A stretch of DNA of 11,392 nt. Origin: an uncultured Collinsella sp. (GTDB taxonomy: Bacteria > Actinomycetota > Coriobacteriia > Coriobacteriales > Coriobacteriaceae). The position numbers were made by a program, and so were the translations under genes. The DNA is taken from the NCBI GenBank assembly GCA_900551625.1, contig URWZ01000032.1, forward strand, positions 1-11,392. Direction: 5' to 3'. Below are positions 1 to 7,417 of the stretch, one piece after another (position 1 is the stretch's first letter; each line of letters opens with the position of its first letter). The notes under the pieces were generated by a model. It saw nothing but the letters and a program-made list of their open reading frames with translations. It did no database searches and was not told where the DNA came from.

Positions 1-259
1 CCGCGCCGAGCTCACCCCGCCGTTTGAGGGTTACGATTCCGCGCAGTTTGAAGCCGGCGACCACCTCATTGGCTGGCAAAACGACCGCCACGCCTACCGC
101 TATTGCCATCACTTTGACGATCAGCAGATCACCGACCTGGTGCGCGGCGTCCGTACGTTCTACAAGAGCGGCGAGGTCCCCGTGCGCGAGCTTGAGCGTT
201 TCCATGCCGACGGTCGCAGCGGCGAGCTCAACCGCTATGTGATTCTTAAGCGCCTGTAG
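1..259 (+). CDS. C-terminal part of a probable class I SAM-dependent methyltransferase (5' end outside window)
   Basis: The frame beginning at base 2 is open from the window edge to a TAG at 257-259, giving 85 residues of a truncated protein. The segment reads RYCHHFDDQQITDL and ends in NRYVILKRL. An Arg-Tyr-x-His-x-Phe stretch followed by a helix and a closing hydrophobic strand resembles the C-terminal end of class I SAM methyltransferases, including the Trm9/ALKBH8-type tRNA methyltransferases, which carry a similar RYYHxF segment. The SAM-binding motifs would lie upstream and are not visible, so the family is an inference and the substrate cannot be named. The downstream neighbour on the same strand is another methyltransferase 118 bases away, but a weak terminator-like hairpin lies between them, so co-transcription is uncertain. 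Confidence 0.5.
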   Translation, partial: RAELTPPFEGYDSAQFEAGDHLIGWQNDRHAYRYCHHFDDQQITDLVRGVRTFYKSGEVPVRELERFHADGRSGELNRYVILKRL

Positions 260-297
260 GCATTGACGACTCGTCGCCGAGCCGCACCGCAACTTTC

Positions 298-321
298 GGG
301 CACATTGCGCCCACCCTTTTT
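298..321 (+). terminator. Weak terminator-like hairpin after the methyltransferase fragment
   Basis: A short GGGC/GCCC stem (298-301 with 309-312, 7-base loop) is followed by ACCC and a run of five T at 317-321. It lies about 40 bases after the upstream stop codon. The stem has only four pairs and the T run is offset by four bases, so termination here would be weak. Confidence 0.25.
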
Positions 322-328
322 CAACCCA

Positions 329-373
329 TTGACGGAACGTGCAGCTATGCGTTCCATACTTATGACCAAGGAG
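329..373 (+). promoter_or_regulatory. Leader of the trmB-like gene: -35-like box, inverted repeat and close Shine-Dalgarno
   Basis: TTGACG at 329-334 resembles a -35 box, but the only -10-like sequence (CATACT, 355-360) is 20 bases away, which is long. An inverted repeat GGAACG (334-339)/CGTTCC (350-355) with a 10-base loop overlaps this area and could be an operator or a leader hairpin. AAGGAG at 368-373 is a good ribosome site, only 4 bases from the ATG at 378. The parts are visible; a regulatory role is inferred. Confidence 0.3.
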
Positions 374-377
374 CCTC

Positions 378-1217
378 ATGGGAGCCGTCCACGTTCGCAC
401 GCCTAAGAACTTTGTGCTCGAGGAGCGCCTGGAGCGCTACGCCGATGCGATTGAGACGAACCCCGAGGCCTATGCCGGAGATTGGCGCAAGGCCTGTGCG
501 CCAGCTGGCAGCAAGCCCTTCGAACACCTTCACCTTGATCTTGGCTGTGGCAAGGGAACGTACCTTGTAGAGCGCGCGGCCCACGAGCCAAACACCCTCT
601 TTATTGGCATGGACCAGGAGCCCATCTGCATCGCCTATGCCGCACAGAAAATCTGCGAGCAGGAGCTATCCAACGCACTCGTCCTGCCCCGAGGCGCCGC
701 ATCGCTGCCGCAGCTGTTTGCCGCAGGCGAGCTCAATGCCATCACCATTAACTTTCCCACGCCGCAGCCCAAGGCCAAGTACGCCAAAAAACGACTCGTC
801 CATGTCGACCATCTAATGCTCTATCGCTCGCTCTTTGCAGCCGACGCCACCGTCACGCTGCGCACCGACAGCAAGCCATTGCGCGACTACGCCCTGGGGC
901 AGTTTGCCGCGGCCGGCTACGATACGCTTTGGGTAAGCGACGACGTCCGCCGCGACCATCCCGAGCATCCCGAGACCGAATATGAATGCCGCACGCGCGA
1001 GATGGGCGCCGTCGTCTATGGCATTTGCGCCACACCCGGTGCGCAGCCAACCGACGAACAGCTCACGGCGGGCCGCATGCAGGAGCAAAGCCTTGCCTGC
1101 TACCTGCCCGATAACCTCGATGAGCTCACCTATGTACCCCTGGGCATGGAAGAGGCCGTCGAGAACTTTAGAAACCGTGCCCGGAAAGGCAAGAAGCGCC
1201 TGCCTCAGGAACGCTAG
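378..1217 (+). CDS. trmB: TrmB-like tRNA (guanine-N7)-methyltransferase, divergent catalytic motif
   Basis: This 279-residue protein belongs to the TrmB family, which uses SAM to methylate N7 of G46 in the tRNA variable loop. Motif I is LDLGCGKGTYLVE (residues 53-65), followed by LFIGMDQE (about 74-81). The family's substrate and catalytic region aligns as NFPTPQPKAKYAKKRL (125-140). RTDSKPL (162-168) and TEYE (200-203) also match TrmB blocks. In usual TrmB the motif is xDPWxKxRHxKRR. Here the conserved Asp is Thr128 and the Trp is Gln130, while the basic tail is kept. The protein also runs about 60 residues past the normal TrmB end and finishes in a basic stretch (RARKGKKRLPQER). It could be a true TrmB with a shifted active site, or a paralogue with another substrate. 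The start is supported by AAGGAG 4 bases upstream. A separate promoter is likely but weak. Confidence 0.82.
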   Translation: MGAVHVRTPKNFVLEERLERYADAIETNPEAYAGDWRKACAPAGSKPFEHLHLDLGCGKGTYLVERAAHEPNTLFIGMDQEPICIAYAAQKICEQELSNALVLPRGAASLPQLFAAGELNAITINFPTPQPKAKYAKKRLVHVDHLMLYRSLFAADATVTLRTDSKPLRDYALGQFAAAGYDTLWVSDDVRRDHPEHPETEYECRTREMGAVVYGICATPGAQPTDEQLTAGRMQEQSLACYLPDNLDELTYVPLGMEEAVENFRNRARKGKKRLPQER

Positions 1218-1315
1218 CACCGCACGCCCATTTCCTGCATTTTCTCGCGCGCTGCCGCTCCGCGCCGCCGCTACGCCATAATAGTTGGCGGACAATCGCG
1301 AGAGAAAGCAAACAC

Positions 1316-3997
1316 ATGGCACAGACCACGACAGATACCGCCGCCAGCACCGTCTCCGGCGCCGGCGCCGCCAGCTCATTCTCGGGCGGCACGGGAACCG
1401 AAGCCGAGTTTGGCTCGCTCGGCGCGCTCTCCCCCACCTGGTGGGAGCCCGAGGATGGCAGTGAGCCCGAGCCATGGCTCACGCCCGACCAGGCCTTCGA
1501 GCGTTTCTTTGAATGGACGAGCGATCGCGGTATTGAACTGTGGGATCACCAAGAAGAGGCCCTCATGGACCTGGCAGCCGGCGATCACGTCATCTTAGGC
1601 ACACCGACCGGATCGGGTAAATCGCTCGTCGCGCTGGGTATGCTCTTTATGGGCATGGCGCAGGGTAAGCGTTGTTATTACACGGCCCCCATCAAGGCCC
1701 TGGTCAGCGAAAAGTTCTTCGACCTTGTGCAGGTGCTCGGCCGCGATAACGTCGGCATGATCACCGGCGACACGCATATCAACACCAAGGCACCCGTCAT
1801 CTGCTGCACGGCCGAAATCCTTGCTAACGATGCGCTGCGCGAGGGTGAGGACGCCGATGTGGGCTGCGTGGCCATGGATGAGTTCCACTACTTTGCCGAC
1901 CCCGACCGCGGTTGGGCCTGGCAGGTGCCGCTGCTCACCCTGCCCCACACGCAGTTTATGCTCATGAGCGCCACGCTCGGCGATGTCACCGCCATCGCCG
2001 CCTCACTCGAGGAGCACACCGGCGCTGCTTGCGACTTGGTTGTCGACGCCCCGCGTCCTGTTCCGCTGAGCTACGACTATGTGACGACCTCCCTCGAGGG
2101 CACCGTCGAGCTCGCCATGCGCCGTGGCGAGGCCCCGCTCTATATCGTGCACTTTAGCCAGGATGCCGCCCTTGCGACGGCACAGTCGCTCGCCAATTTT
2201 GGCATCGCCAACAAGGAGCAGCGCGAGGCCATCAAGGAGGCGGCCAAGGGAACGAGCTTCTCGACAGCCTTTGGCAAGATTCTCAAACGTCTGCTTGGAT
2301 GCGGCGTCGGCGTGCACCATGCTGGCATGTTGCCGCGCTATCGTCTGCTGGTCGAGCGCTTGGCGCAGCAGGGCCTGCTGCCCGTCATCTGCGGTACCGA
2401 CACACTCGGCGTCGGCATTAACGTACCCATCCACACCGTGGTGCTCACCGCGCTCACCAAGTTCGACGGCTACAAGATGCGTCGTCTGCGCGCCCGCGAG
2501 TTCCATCAGATTGCCGGTCGCGCCGGTCGCTCGGGCTTTGACACCGAGGGCATGGTCATCGCCGAGGCCCCGGAGCACGAGATCGAGAACGCCAAACTCA
2601 TGGCCAAGGCAGGCGACGACCCCAAGAAGCTTCGCAAGATTAAAAAGAAGAAGGCCCCCGAGGGCTTTGTCACCTGGAACAAGCAGACCTTTGAGCGCCT
2701 GATCGAGACGCAGCCCGAAACGCTCAAGCCGCGCCTGCGCATCACACACTCCATGGTGATTAGCGTGGTCGAGCAGGGCGGCGATGCCCGAGCCCGCGTA
2801 CACGACCTCATCGAGACAAGCCTGCAGACCCCCGAGGAAAAGGCTAAACTCGAGGTTCGCGCCGACGAAATATTCGCCACGCTCATCGATTCCGGCGTCG
2901 TCGTTCGCACCGAGGTACCTCCCGCGCCCGATGCCCCCGCGGACGCCGCGCCGGACATCGACTACGCGCTGACGGTCGACCTGCCCGAGGATTTTGCGCT
3001 CGACCAGCCGCTCTCGCCGTTTTTGCTTGCCGCGCTGGAGCTGCTCGATCCCGAGAGCGAGACCTATACCATGGATCTCATCTCAATGGTCGAGGCAACG
3101 CTCGAGGATCCCAAACAGGTGCTGCGCGCACAGGAGCGTGCCGCACGCGATCGCGCTATGGCCGAGATGAAGGCCGACGGCATCGAGTATGAGGAGCGCT
3201 TGGAGCGCATTCAGGACGTCACGTACGAAAAGCCGCTCGAGGATTTGCTCGACGCCGCCTTTGACAAGTACTGCCAGGAAGTGCCCTGGGCTAACGACTA
3301 CCAGCTCTCTCCCAAGAGCGTCCTGCGCGATATGCTGGAAAGCGCGAGCGATTTTAAGGGTTACATTCAAAAGCTCGGCATCGCCCGCTCCGAGGGCATT
3401 TTGCTGCGCTACCTGGCAGAGGCCTACCGTTCGCTCGACCGCACCGTACCCATCGAGAAGCGCGACGAGCGCCTGCGCGATATTATCTCGTGGCTGGGCT
3501 TTGTGGTGCGCTCGGTGGACTCGAGCCTGGTGGACGAGTGGGAGAACGCCGGCAACCCGGCAGCCCTCGACGCCGCGCCGCCGCAGGGCATCGACGAGGT
3601 CGTGGCGGACCGCCGCGGCTGCACGCTATTGGTGCGCAACGCGCTCTTTCGCCGCGTGACCCTTGCCGCCCGCGAGCGCGTTCGCGACCTGGGCGAGCTC
3701 GACGACGACTGGGGCATGAGCGAGATCCGCTGGCAAAAAGCACTCGACGCTTACCACGAGCAGCACGAGGAAATCCTCACCGACGGAGATGCCCGCAGTG
3801 CCGCGATGTTTTCCATCGATGAGTCCGACGAGAAGACCGCGCACGTATGGCACGTGCACCAGATCTTTGCCGACGAGGATGGCGACCACGACTTTGGCAT
3901 CATGGGCGATGTCGATCTGGACGCCACGCAAGACGGCGGCGAGGTCATCTTCAAAAACTACCGCGTCGGCTTTATCGAGGACCTGCTCGAGGACTAG
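1316..3997 (+). CDS. Ski2-like DExH-box RNA helicase with DUF3516-type C-terminal region
   Basis: This 893-residue superfamily 2 helicase is probably cytoplasmic and an ATP-dependent RNA-unwinding enzyme. Visible motifs are I (GTPTGSGKS, 95-103), Ia (APIKAL, 124-129), II (DEFH, 188-191), III (SAT, 218-220), IV (YIVHF, 276-280), HHAGMLPRYR (334-343), V (GTDTLGVGINVP, 360-371) and VI (QIAGRAGRSGFD, 398-409). The HHAGMLP and GRAGRSGFD forms are typical of the Ski2/Mtr4/HelY group. The region after about residue 440 is mostly helical and acidic and matches the arrangement of actinobacterial helicases carrying DUF3516; that name rests on family recognition, not a search. The first 50 residues are low complexity (Ala/Ser/Thr/Gly). 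The ATG has only a weak GAGAG-like site (1300-1304) ahead of it. The gene stands alone: 98 bases follow trmB and a terminator closes it. RNA decay or ribosome-related work is plausible but unproven. Confidence 0.88.
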   Translation: MAQTTTDTAASTVSGAGAASSFSGGTGTEAEFGSLGALSPTWWEPEDGSEPEPWLTPDQAFERFFEWTSDRGIELWDHQEEALMDLAAGDHVILGTPTGSGKSLVALGMLFMGMAQGKRCYYTAPIKALVSEKFFDLVQVLGRDNVGMITGDTHINTKAPVICCTAEILANDALREGEDADVGCVAMDEFHYFADPDRGWAWQVPLLTLPHTQFMLMSATLGDVTAIAASLEEHTGAACDLVVDAPRPVPLSYDYVTTSLEGTVELAMRRGEAPLYIVHFSQDAALATAQSLANFGIANKEQREAIKEAAKGTSFSTAFGKILKRLLGCGVGVHHAGMLPRYRLLVERLAQQGLLPVICGTDTLGVGINVPIHTVVLTALTKFDGYKMRRLRAREFHQIAGRAGRSGFDTEGMVIAEAPEHEIENAKLMAKAGDDPKKLRKIKKKKAPEGFVTWNKQTFERLIETQPETLKPRLRITHSMVISVVEQGGDARARVHDLIETSLQTPEEKAKLEVRADEIFATLIDSGVVVRTEVPPAPDAPADAAPDIDYALTVDLPEDFALDQPLSPFLLAALELLDPESETYTMDLISMVEATLEDPKQVLRAQERAARDRAMAEMKADGIEYEERLERIQDVTYEKPLEDLLDAAFDKYCQEVPWANDYQLSPKSVLRDMLESASDFKGYIQKLGIARSEGILLRYLAEAYRSLDRTVPIEKRDERLRDIISWLGFVVRSVDSSLVDEWENAGNPAALDAAPPQGIDEVVADRRGCTLLVRNALFRRVTLAARERVRDLGELDDDWGMSEIRWQKALDAYHEQHEEILTDGDARSAAMFSIDESDEKTAHVWHVHQIFADEDGDHDFGIMGDVDLDATQDGGEVIFKNYRVGFIEDLLED

Positions 3998-4018
3998 CCG
4001 AACATACTGGAACGAAAC

Positions 4019-4058
4019 AAGCGGGGCCGTTGGCAATATCGCCAGCGGCCCCGCTTTT
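4019..4058. terminator. Strong bidirectional Rho-independent terminator between convergent genes
   Basis: A 16-pair stem (4019-4034 with 4041-4056, one G-U pair) holds a six-base loop AATATC. The core is GCGGGGCCG/CGGCCCCGC. On the plus strand it closes with TTTT (4055-4058). On the minus strand the run is GCTTGTTT. It lies 21 bases after the helicase stop and 17 bases beyond the stop of the convergent DUF2130 gene, so it can end both transcripts. Confidence 0.9.
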
Positions 4059-4075
4059 GCGCTATCCGCTATGCC

Positions 4076-5833
4076 CTACTCGGCATCCTCGACCTCATAC
4101 GAATCCGCCTCGGCTGGCTCATCGTTTGTCTCTGTCGCAGCCCCGCGCGCCTCGTCAAACGCCGCCTTCATGGTCTTGTTACCCCACGTGAGCTTGCGAA
4201 TGGTAAGATCGTCGGCCTTTTTGTTGGCTAGGCGCAGATTGTTCTCGGAGGACAGCAACGCCTCCTTGGTTTTCTGCAGATGGCTAATCGTCTTGTCAAT
4301 TTCATCGATTGCCGTTTGGAACTTGCGGCTCGCGATCTCGTAGTTGCGGCCGAAATCGTTCTTGAACTTTTCCATCTTGGCTTCGAAGTTCGTGACGTCG
4401 ATGTTCTGCTGCTTGTACTCTGCCAGCTCCTGCTTATAGCGCAGCGAACCCATGGCGGCGTTGCGAAGAAGTGTAATCATGGGAATGAAAAACTGTGGGC
4501 GAATCACGTACATCTTCTCGTAGCGATAGCTCACGTCCACGATTCCCGCGTTATAGAGCTCGCTCTCGGGCTCGAGCAGGGTGCAGAGCACCGCATACTC
4601 GCAGCCTTTCTGGCGACGATCATGATCGAGCTTCTTAAAGAAATCCTCGTTTTTATGCTTGGTCGCGGTCTCGTCGTTCTCGTTTTTCATCTCGAACATA
4701 ATCGAAATGACCTCGTTGCCGCTCGCATCGCACTCGCGGAAGATAAAGTCGCCCTTGGTACCCTCGGACGCATCGTTGTCTTTCTCGAAGTACGCGTTGG
4801 GAAACGCCGTCATGCGTAGGCGGTTAAACTCGGTCTCGCAGTGCTGCTCGAGCGACTCGCCCACCATCTTGGTGGACAGGCGCACCTTCATGTCCTTAAG
4901 GCGCTCAATCTCTTCATCCTTGTAGCGAATCAGGTCATCGCTCGCGCGCTTGGCCTGCGCAAGCTCGAGCTCGTGTGCCGCCTTGGCCTGCTCCTCGCGA
5001 GAATCGCGCACTGCCAGCTCGCTCGTCAGCTTGGCACGCGCCTCATCGCGCTCTCGCTCCGCCGCGGCGACCGCTTCCGATAGGTTCATTTTGGCCGTCA
5101 GCTCCTGTTCGCGCAGCTGCGCACGCAGGCCCTCGGCCTCCTGCTCGGACTGAGCCTTTGCGGCGGAAAACTTCTCTTGCACCTTTGCGCGATAGTCAGC
5201 AAACGTGCGCTCAGCCTCGCCGCGAGCGGCATCGATCTCACGCTGCGACTCGGCCGCGGCGGCGGCAAGCGCCATCTCCTGGGCCTTGTCCGCCGCGGAG
5301 AGCTTTGCCTGCAATTCGGCAATCTGCGCATCGCGTGCAGCCAAATCGTTTTGAGCAGCATTGCGCGCCGCCGACTCGACGAGCTTGGCTTCGTCATCTT
5401 TACGCTCCAGCTGCGCACGCAAATTGTCGATTTTTCGCTGAAGCTCGGCATTCTCCTTTTGAGCGTCGGCACGGGCCTCAACCGCCGCGCGCTGGCTTGC
5501 GCTCTCGCGCTCTGCGGCAGCGCCCTCGAGCTTGGCGCGCAGCTCGGAAAGCTCGGCATCGCGCTTGGCAACCTCTTGCGCCAGTTTCTGATCCGCAGTG
5601 TTCTTCTGCTCGACAAGCTGAGCGTTGCGCTGAGACTCTGCCTTTTGCAAGGCAGCCGTCGAACGCGAGCGCTCAAGCTCCAGTGCCTGCTCGCCCTCGC
5701 GCTGGACTGCCTTCACACGCTCATCCAGGTCGCGCGAAAACTCGGCATTGCGCACTTGCTTGACGATGTCTGCATAGCCAGACGCATCGACCTTAAAAAC
5801 TTCGCCACAATGCGGGCACTTGATCTCGTTCAT
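4076..5833 (-). CDS. DUF2130 family protein: zinc-knuckle start, long coiled coil, nuclease-like core
   Basis: The protein has 585 residues. It opens with a single CPHCGEVF knuckle (Cys6, Cys9). An Ala/Glu/Arg/Lys/Gln-rich heptad-like region, very likely a long coiled coil, runs from about residue 35 to 315. The DUF2130 core (about 320-465) follows, then a second helical stretch and an acidic tail. The core contains GESLEQHCE (325-333), GDFIFRE (361-367) and FEMKNE (380-385). The order helix-Glu, Asp362, Glu381-x-Lys383 has the shape of a PD-(D/E)XK nuclease site, so a metal-dependent nuclease fold is a reasonable inference. No substrate or pathway is established for the family. No signal peptide or membrane segment is visible. 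GAGGAGC lies just upstream of the ATG (complement of 5838-5844), which supports this start. The gene is transcribed alone and shares the terminator at 4019-4058 with the helicase. Confidence 0.85.
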   Translation of the reverse strand: MNEIKCPHCGEVFKVDASGYADIVKQVRNAEFSRDLDERVKAVQREGEQALELERSRSTAALQKAESQRNAQLVEQKNTADQKLAQEVAKRDAELSELRAKLEGAAAERESASQRAAVEARADAQKENAELQRKIDNLRAQLERKDDEAKLVESAARNAAQNDLAARDAQIAELQAKLSAADKAQEMALAAAAAESQREIDAARGEAERTFADYRAKVQEKFSAAKAQSEQEAEGLRAQLREQELTAKMNLSEAVAAAERERDEARAKLTSELAVRDSREEQAKAAHELELAQAKRASDDLIRYKDEEIERLKDMKVRLSTKMVGESLEQHCETEFNRLRMTAFPNAYFEKDNDASEGTKGDFIFRECDASGNEVISIMFEMKNENDETATKHKNEDFFKKLDHDRRQKGCEYAVLCTLLEPESELYNAGIVDVSYRYEKMYVIRPQFFIPMITLLRNAAMGSLRYKQELAEYKQQNIDVTNFEAKMEKFKNDFGRNYEIASRKFQTAIDEIDKTISHLQKTKEALLSSENNLRLANKKADDLTIRKLTWGNKTMKAAFDEARGAATETNDEPAEADSYEVEDAE

Positions 5834-5891
5834 AGCAGCTCCTCGATGGACGCAAATTTCAACCGACTACACTCTACCGCGCCGCACGGAC

Positions 5892-5925
5892 AAAAAGGCG
5901 CCGCCGCCAGAATGGCAACGGCGCC
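5892..5925 (-). terminator. Rho-independent terminator downstream of the chbG-like gene
   Basis: On the minus strand GGCGCCG (5925-5919) pairs with CGGCGCC (5903-5897). An inner four-pair stem sits across a two-by-two mismatch with a GAA-type loop, and TTTTTG follows (complement of 5892-5896 and beyond). It lies 47 bases past the stop of the deacetylase gene, beyond repeat copy 1, and before the DUF2130 start. It therefore ends leftward transcription from the 5972-7942 genes. Confidence 0.7.
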
Positions 5926-5962
5926 AGAACCACCACAAAGGTGCCTGTCCCCTTTGTGGTGG
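5920..5962. repeat. Palindromic repeat, copy 1 (REP-like), left of the chbG-like gene
   Basis: Arms CCACCACAAAGG (5930-5941) and CCTTTGTGGTGG (5951-5962) are perfect complements around a nine-base loop TGCCTGTCC. The outward flank GGCGCCAGAA (5920-5929) is shared, inverted, with the far side of copy 2. As a result 22 bases (5920-5941) are the exact reverse complement of 6784-6805. The element lies 9 bases past the deacetylase stop codon. Confidence 0.9.
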
Positions 5963-5971
5963 CATGGGTCA

Positions 5972-6736
5972 CTACAGGTCGCGATAGTCGACCAGGCGAA
6001 GATCAGGTTGAGACCCGAGCCAAGCGCGCAGCTCAGGGTCGATCAGCGCGTCGACTTCCTTGGTACGATCGGTCGTAAGCGAGCTGTTCTCGAGGATAAA
6101 CCGATCGAGATAGCCCGGGTGGCACACAAAGACGACCGTCTCGCCGTCGGACATCTCGCGAACCGTCTGCATAATCGAGTCCTTGGGTTCGTAGCCCGGC
6201 TCCATCGAATGCATCACCATGCGCAGATCAGTATTTCCGCAACGCACCACCGCCGTGGGGTCGAAGCTCGCCTTTTGCTCCTTAAGGCCCAGCTCCTGGG
6301 CAACCGCCGAGATCGCTCGGTTAAGGTTTTCGCTCATGACGGCATGGGCCTCAAAGTAATCGGGCTCGCGGCCCACAATCTCGACAAAACGGTCGTGCTG
6401 TGCGCGGATCTCGATGCAGGCCTCGTCGAAGTCTATCAGCTCCTCACCGCGCTTAAAATGCTCACGGAAGGTACGGCTGCTATGGAACTCGCCGCTCTCG
6501 TTGAGCATGCTCGGGATGAGCGCCGGATCGGCGCACGGCTTGCCCAGGCACACGTTGGTATGCTGGCCCACTGCAATATCGGCATCCGCCACGAGCGACC
6601 ACCCACGCTCGGCCTCGGGCATATTAGGCATAAGGCCCGCCGAGCGCACCAGGCCCTCGTTGATGCTTCGGGCGATCCCCAAGTCGACGGCGTATGAATA
6701 ACCGATATCATCGGCACGAATAAGCAATTGCTTCAT
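5972..6736 (-). CDS. ChbG/YdjC-type carbohydrate deacetylase
   Basis: This 254-residue protein of the YdjC/ChbG family (PF04794) belongs to enzymes that remove N-acetyl groups from di- or oligosaccharides such as chitobiose using a divalent metal. Visible features are RADDIG (7-12, metal and catalytic Asp pair), GLMPNMPEA (34-42), GQHTN (57-61, metal His59), EAHAVM (129-134, His131) and CHPGYLD (205-211). Length and motif order are normal for the family and the metal ligands look intact, so it is probably active. The sugar substrate is not shown; no chitobiose PTS or glycosidase lies nearby. It has no signal peptide and is probably cytoplasmic. A GGAG site (complement of 6742-6745) precedes the ATG. 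Only 21 bases separate the ATG from repeat copy 2, leaving almost no room for its own promoter. Palindromic repeats flank the gene on both sides. Confidence 0.85.
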   Translation of the reverse strand: MKQLLIRADDIGYSYAVDLGIARSINEGLVRSAGLMPNMPEAERGWSLVADADIAVGQHTNVCLGKPCADPALIPSMLNESGEFHSSRTFREHFKRGEELIDFDEACIEIRAQHDRFVEIVGREPDYFEAHAVMSENLNRAISAVAQELGLKEQKASFDPTAVVRCGNTDLRMVMHSMEPGYEPKDSIMQTVREMSDGETVVFVCHPGYLDRFILENSSLTTDRTKEVDALIDPELRAWLGSQPDLRLVDYRDL

Positions 6737-6757
6737 AGCGACTCCAATCTATGTGAA

Positions 6758-6805
6758 AACCACCACAAAGGTGCACTGTGTCCCCTTTGTGGTGGTTCTG
6801 GCGCC
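6758..6805. repeat. Palindromic repeat, copy 2 (REP-like), right of the chbG-like gene; probable terminator for the phosphoesterase gene
   Basis: Arms AACCACCACAAAGG (6758-6771) and CCTTTGTGGTGGTT (6784-6797) are perfect 14-base complements around the loop TGCACTGTGTCC. The flank CTGGCGCC (6798-6805) extends the match with copy 1 to 22 bases, inverted. On the minus strand the stem is followed by TT and then C, completing a TTTT run with the arm (GGTTTTCAC), so it can act as a Rho-independent terminator. It abuts the phosphoesterase stop codon (6806-6808) exactly. Confidence 0.9.
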
Positions 6806-7351
6806 CTATAGTCCAAAGAAGCCAAGGATTTGATCTCGGCTTACGGGCCTGTACTCGTTGGCATCGAGACCGACATCGTAGCGAAAGATAGGGCGCTCGC
6901 GATCGCGGTTGCGCGCGTTGGTGCGGTCTCCCCTGCTGTGGATATGCCCGTGCAGCATGATGGCACCACGCGCCTTGCCATTCCAGCTGAGCATGGGGTA
7001 GTGGCTCATAACCAGACGATGGCCCTTGGCATATCCGGGAGCAATCTCCAGGTAATCGCGCACGTCTTCCCAAATCTGCGGTACGTCGGAATCTTCCCAG
7101 TCGCCGTCATGGTTACCGCGGATGAGCGTCACATTCTTGCATTCGATACGCTCGCGCAGGTGCACGGCATCCGCTAGGGGCAAACGATAGGTAAAGTCTC
7201 CCAGAATGTAGAGACGGTCATCCGCAGCCACGCACTCATTGATGGCATCGATGACTTTGCGGTTCATCTCCTCGACCGAATCAAACGGTCGATCCATGTC
7301 GTGCAAGATATTCGTATCGCCCAGGTGCAGGTCGGCGGTAAACCACATCAT
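6806..7351 (-). CDS. Calcineurin-like metallophosphoesterase
   Basis: This protein of about 181 residues has all the metal-binding blocks of calcineurin-like phosphoesterases. Numbering from the chosen start, they are DLHLGD (7-12), GDF (51-53), GNHD (79-82), SHYP (116-119) and GHIH (135-138). It ends in DVGLDANEYRPVS, common in small bacterial members. Members hydrolyse phosphomono- or diesters with a two-metal centre; the substrate here is unknown. An ATG at 7364-7366 would add five residues (MRTQT) but has no ribosome site. A GAGGA (complement of 7360-7364) sits 8 bases ahead of the ATG at 7349-7351, so that start is preferred. The gene follows the 59-residue small gene by 66 bases with no terminator between, and a -10-like TATACT lies in that gap. 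Repeat copy 2 directly follows the stop. Confidence 0.88.
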   Translation of the reverse strand: MMWFTADLHLGDTNILHDMDRPFDSVEEMNRKVIDAINECVAADDRLYILGDFTYRLPLADAVHLRERIECKNVTLIRGNHDGDWEDSDVPQIWEDVRDYLEIAPGYAKGHRLVMSHYPMLSWNGKARGAIMLHGHIHSRGDRTNARNRDRERPIFRYDVGLDANEYRPVSRDQILGFFGL

Positions 7352-7359
7352 CGTCTGTG

Positions 7360-7364
7360 TCCTC
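7360..7364 (-). promoter_or_regulatory. Shine-Dalgarno that decides the phosphoesterase start
   Basis: On the minus strand GAGGA lies 8 bases upstream of the tandem ATGATG at 7351-7346. It overlaps the alternative upstream ATG (7366-7364), which itself lacks a purine-rich site. This favours the downstream start and a protein of about 181 residues over 186. Confidence 0.6.
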
Positions 7365-7388
7365 ATTTCGCAACGCGTCTAACACGTG

Positions 7389-7396
7389 CCTAGTAT
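7389..7396 (-). promoter_or_regulatory. Candidate -10 element for the phosphoesterase gene
   Basis: The minus strand reads TTTGTATACTAGG here, containing TATACT, a near-consensus -10 hexamer about 40 bases ahead of the start. No convincing -35 is found at 16-18 bases. It may give the phosphoesterase a secondary promoter within the HIRAN cluster. Confidence 0.3.
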
Positions 7397-7417
7397 ACAA
7401 ACGCTTTGGCGCGACGG

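Noticed and set aside
1277..1282. CATAAT as a -10 element for the helicase
   Set aside because: The hexamer is good, but no -35-like sequence is found at 15-19 bases upstream in the GC-rich stretch, so it is too weak to list as a promoter.
813..1475. 220-codon minus-strand frame across the trmB/helicase junction
   Set aside because: It is Arg-rich and antisense to two convincing genes, with no start signals.
2003..2803. 266-codon minus-strand frame inside the helicase
   Set aside because: It is fully antisense to conserved helicase motifs IV to VI and shows no domain of its own.
5177..6697. 506-codon open frame on the plus strand
   Set aside because: It lies antisense to the DUF2130 and deacetylase genes, crosses their intergenic repeat and terminator, has no ribosome site and no recognisable domain. 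It is a high-GC shadow frame.
5920..6805. CRISPR or insertion sequence interpretation of the repeat pair
   Set aside because: There are only two repeat copies, separated by a full gene with no spacers, and no transposase is present in the block.
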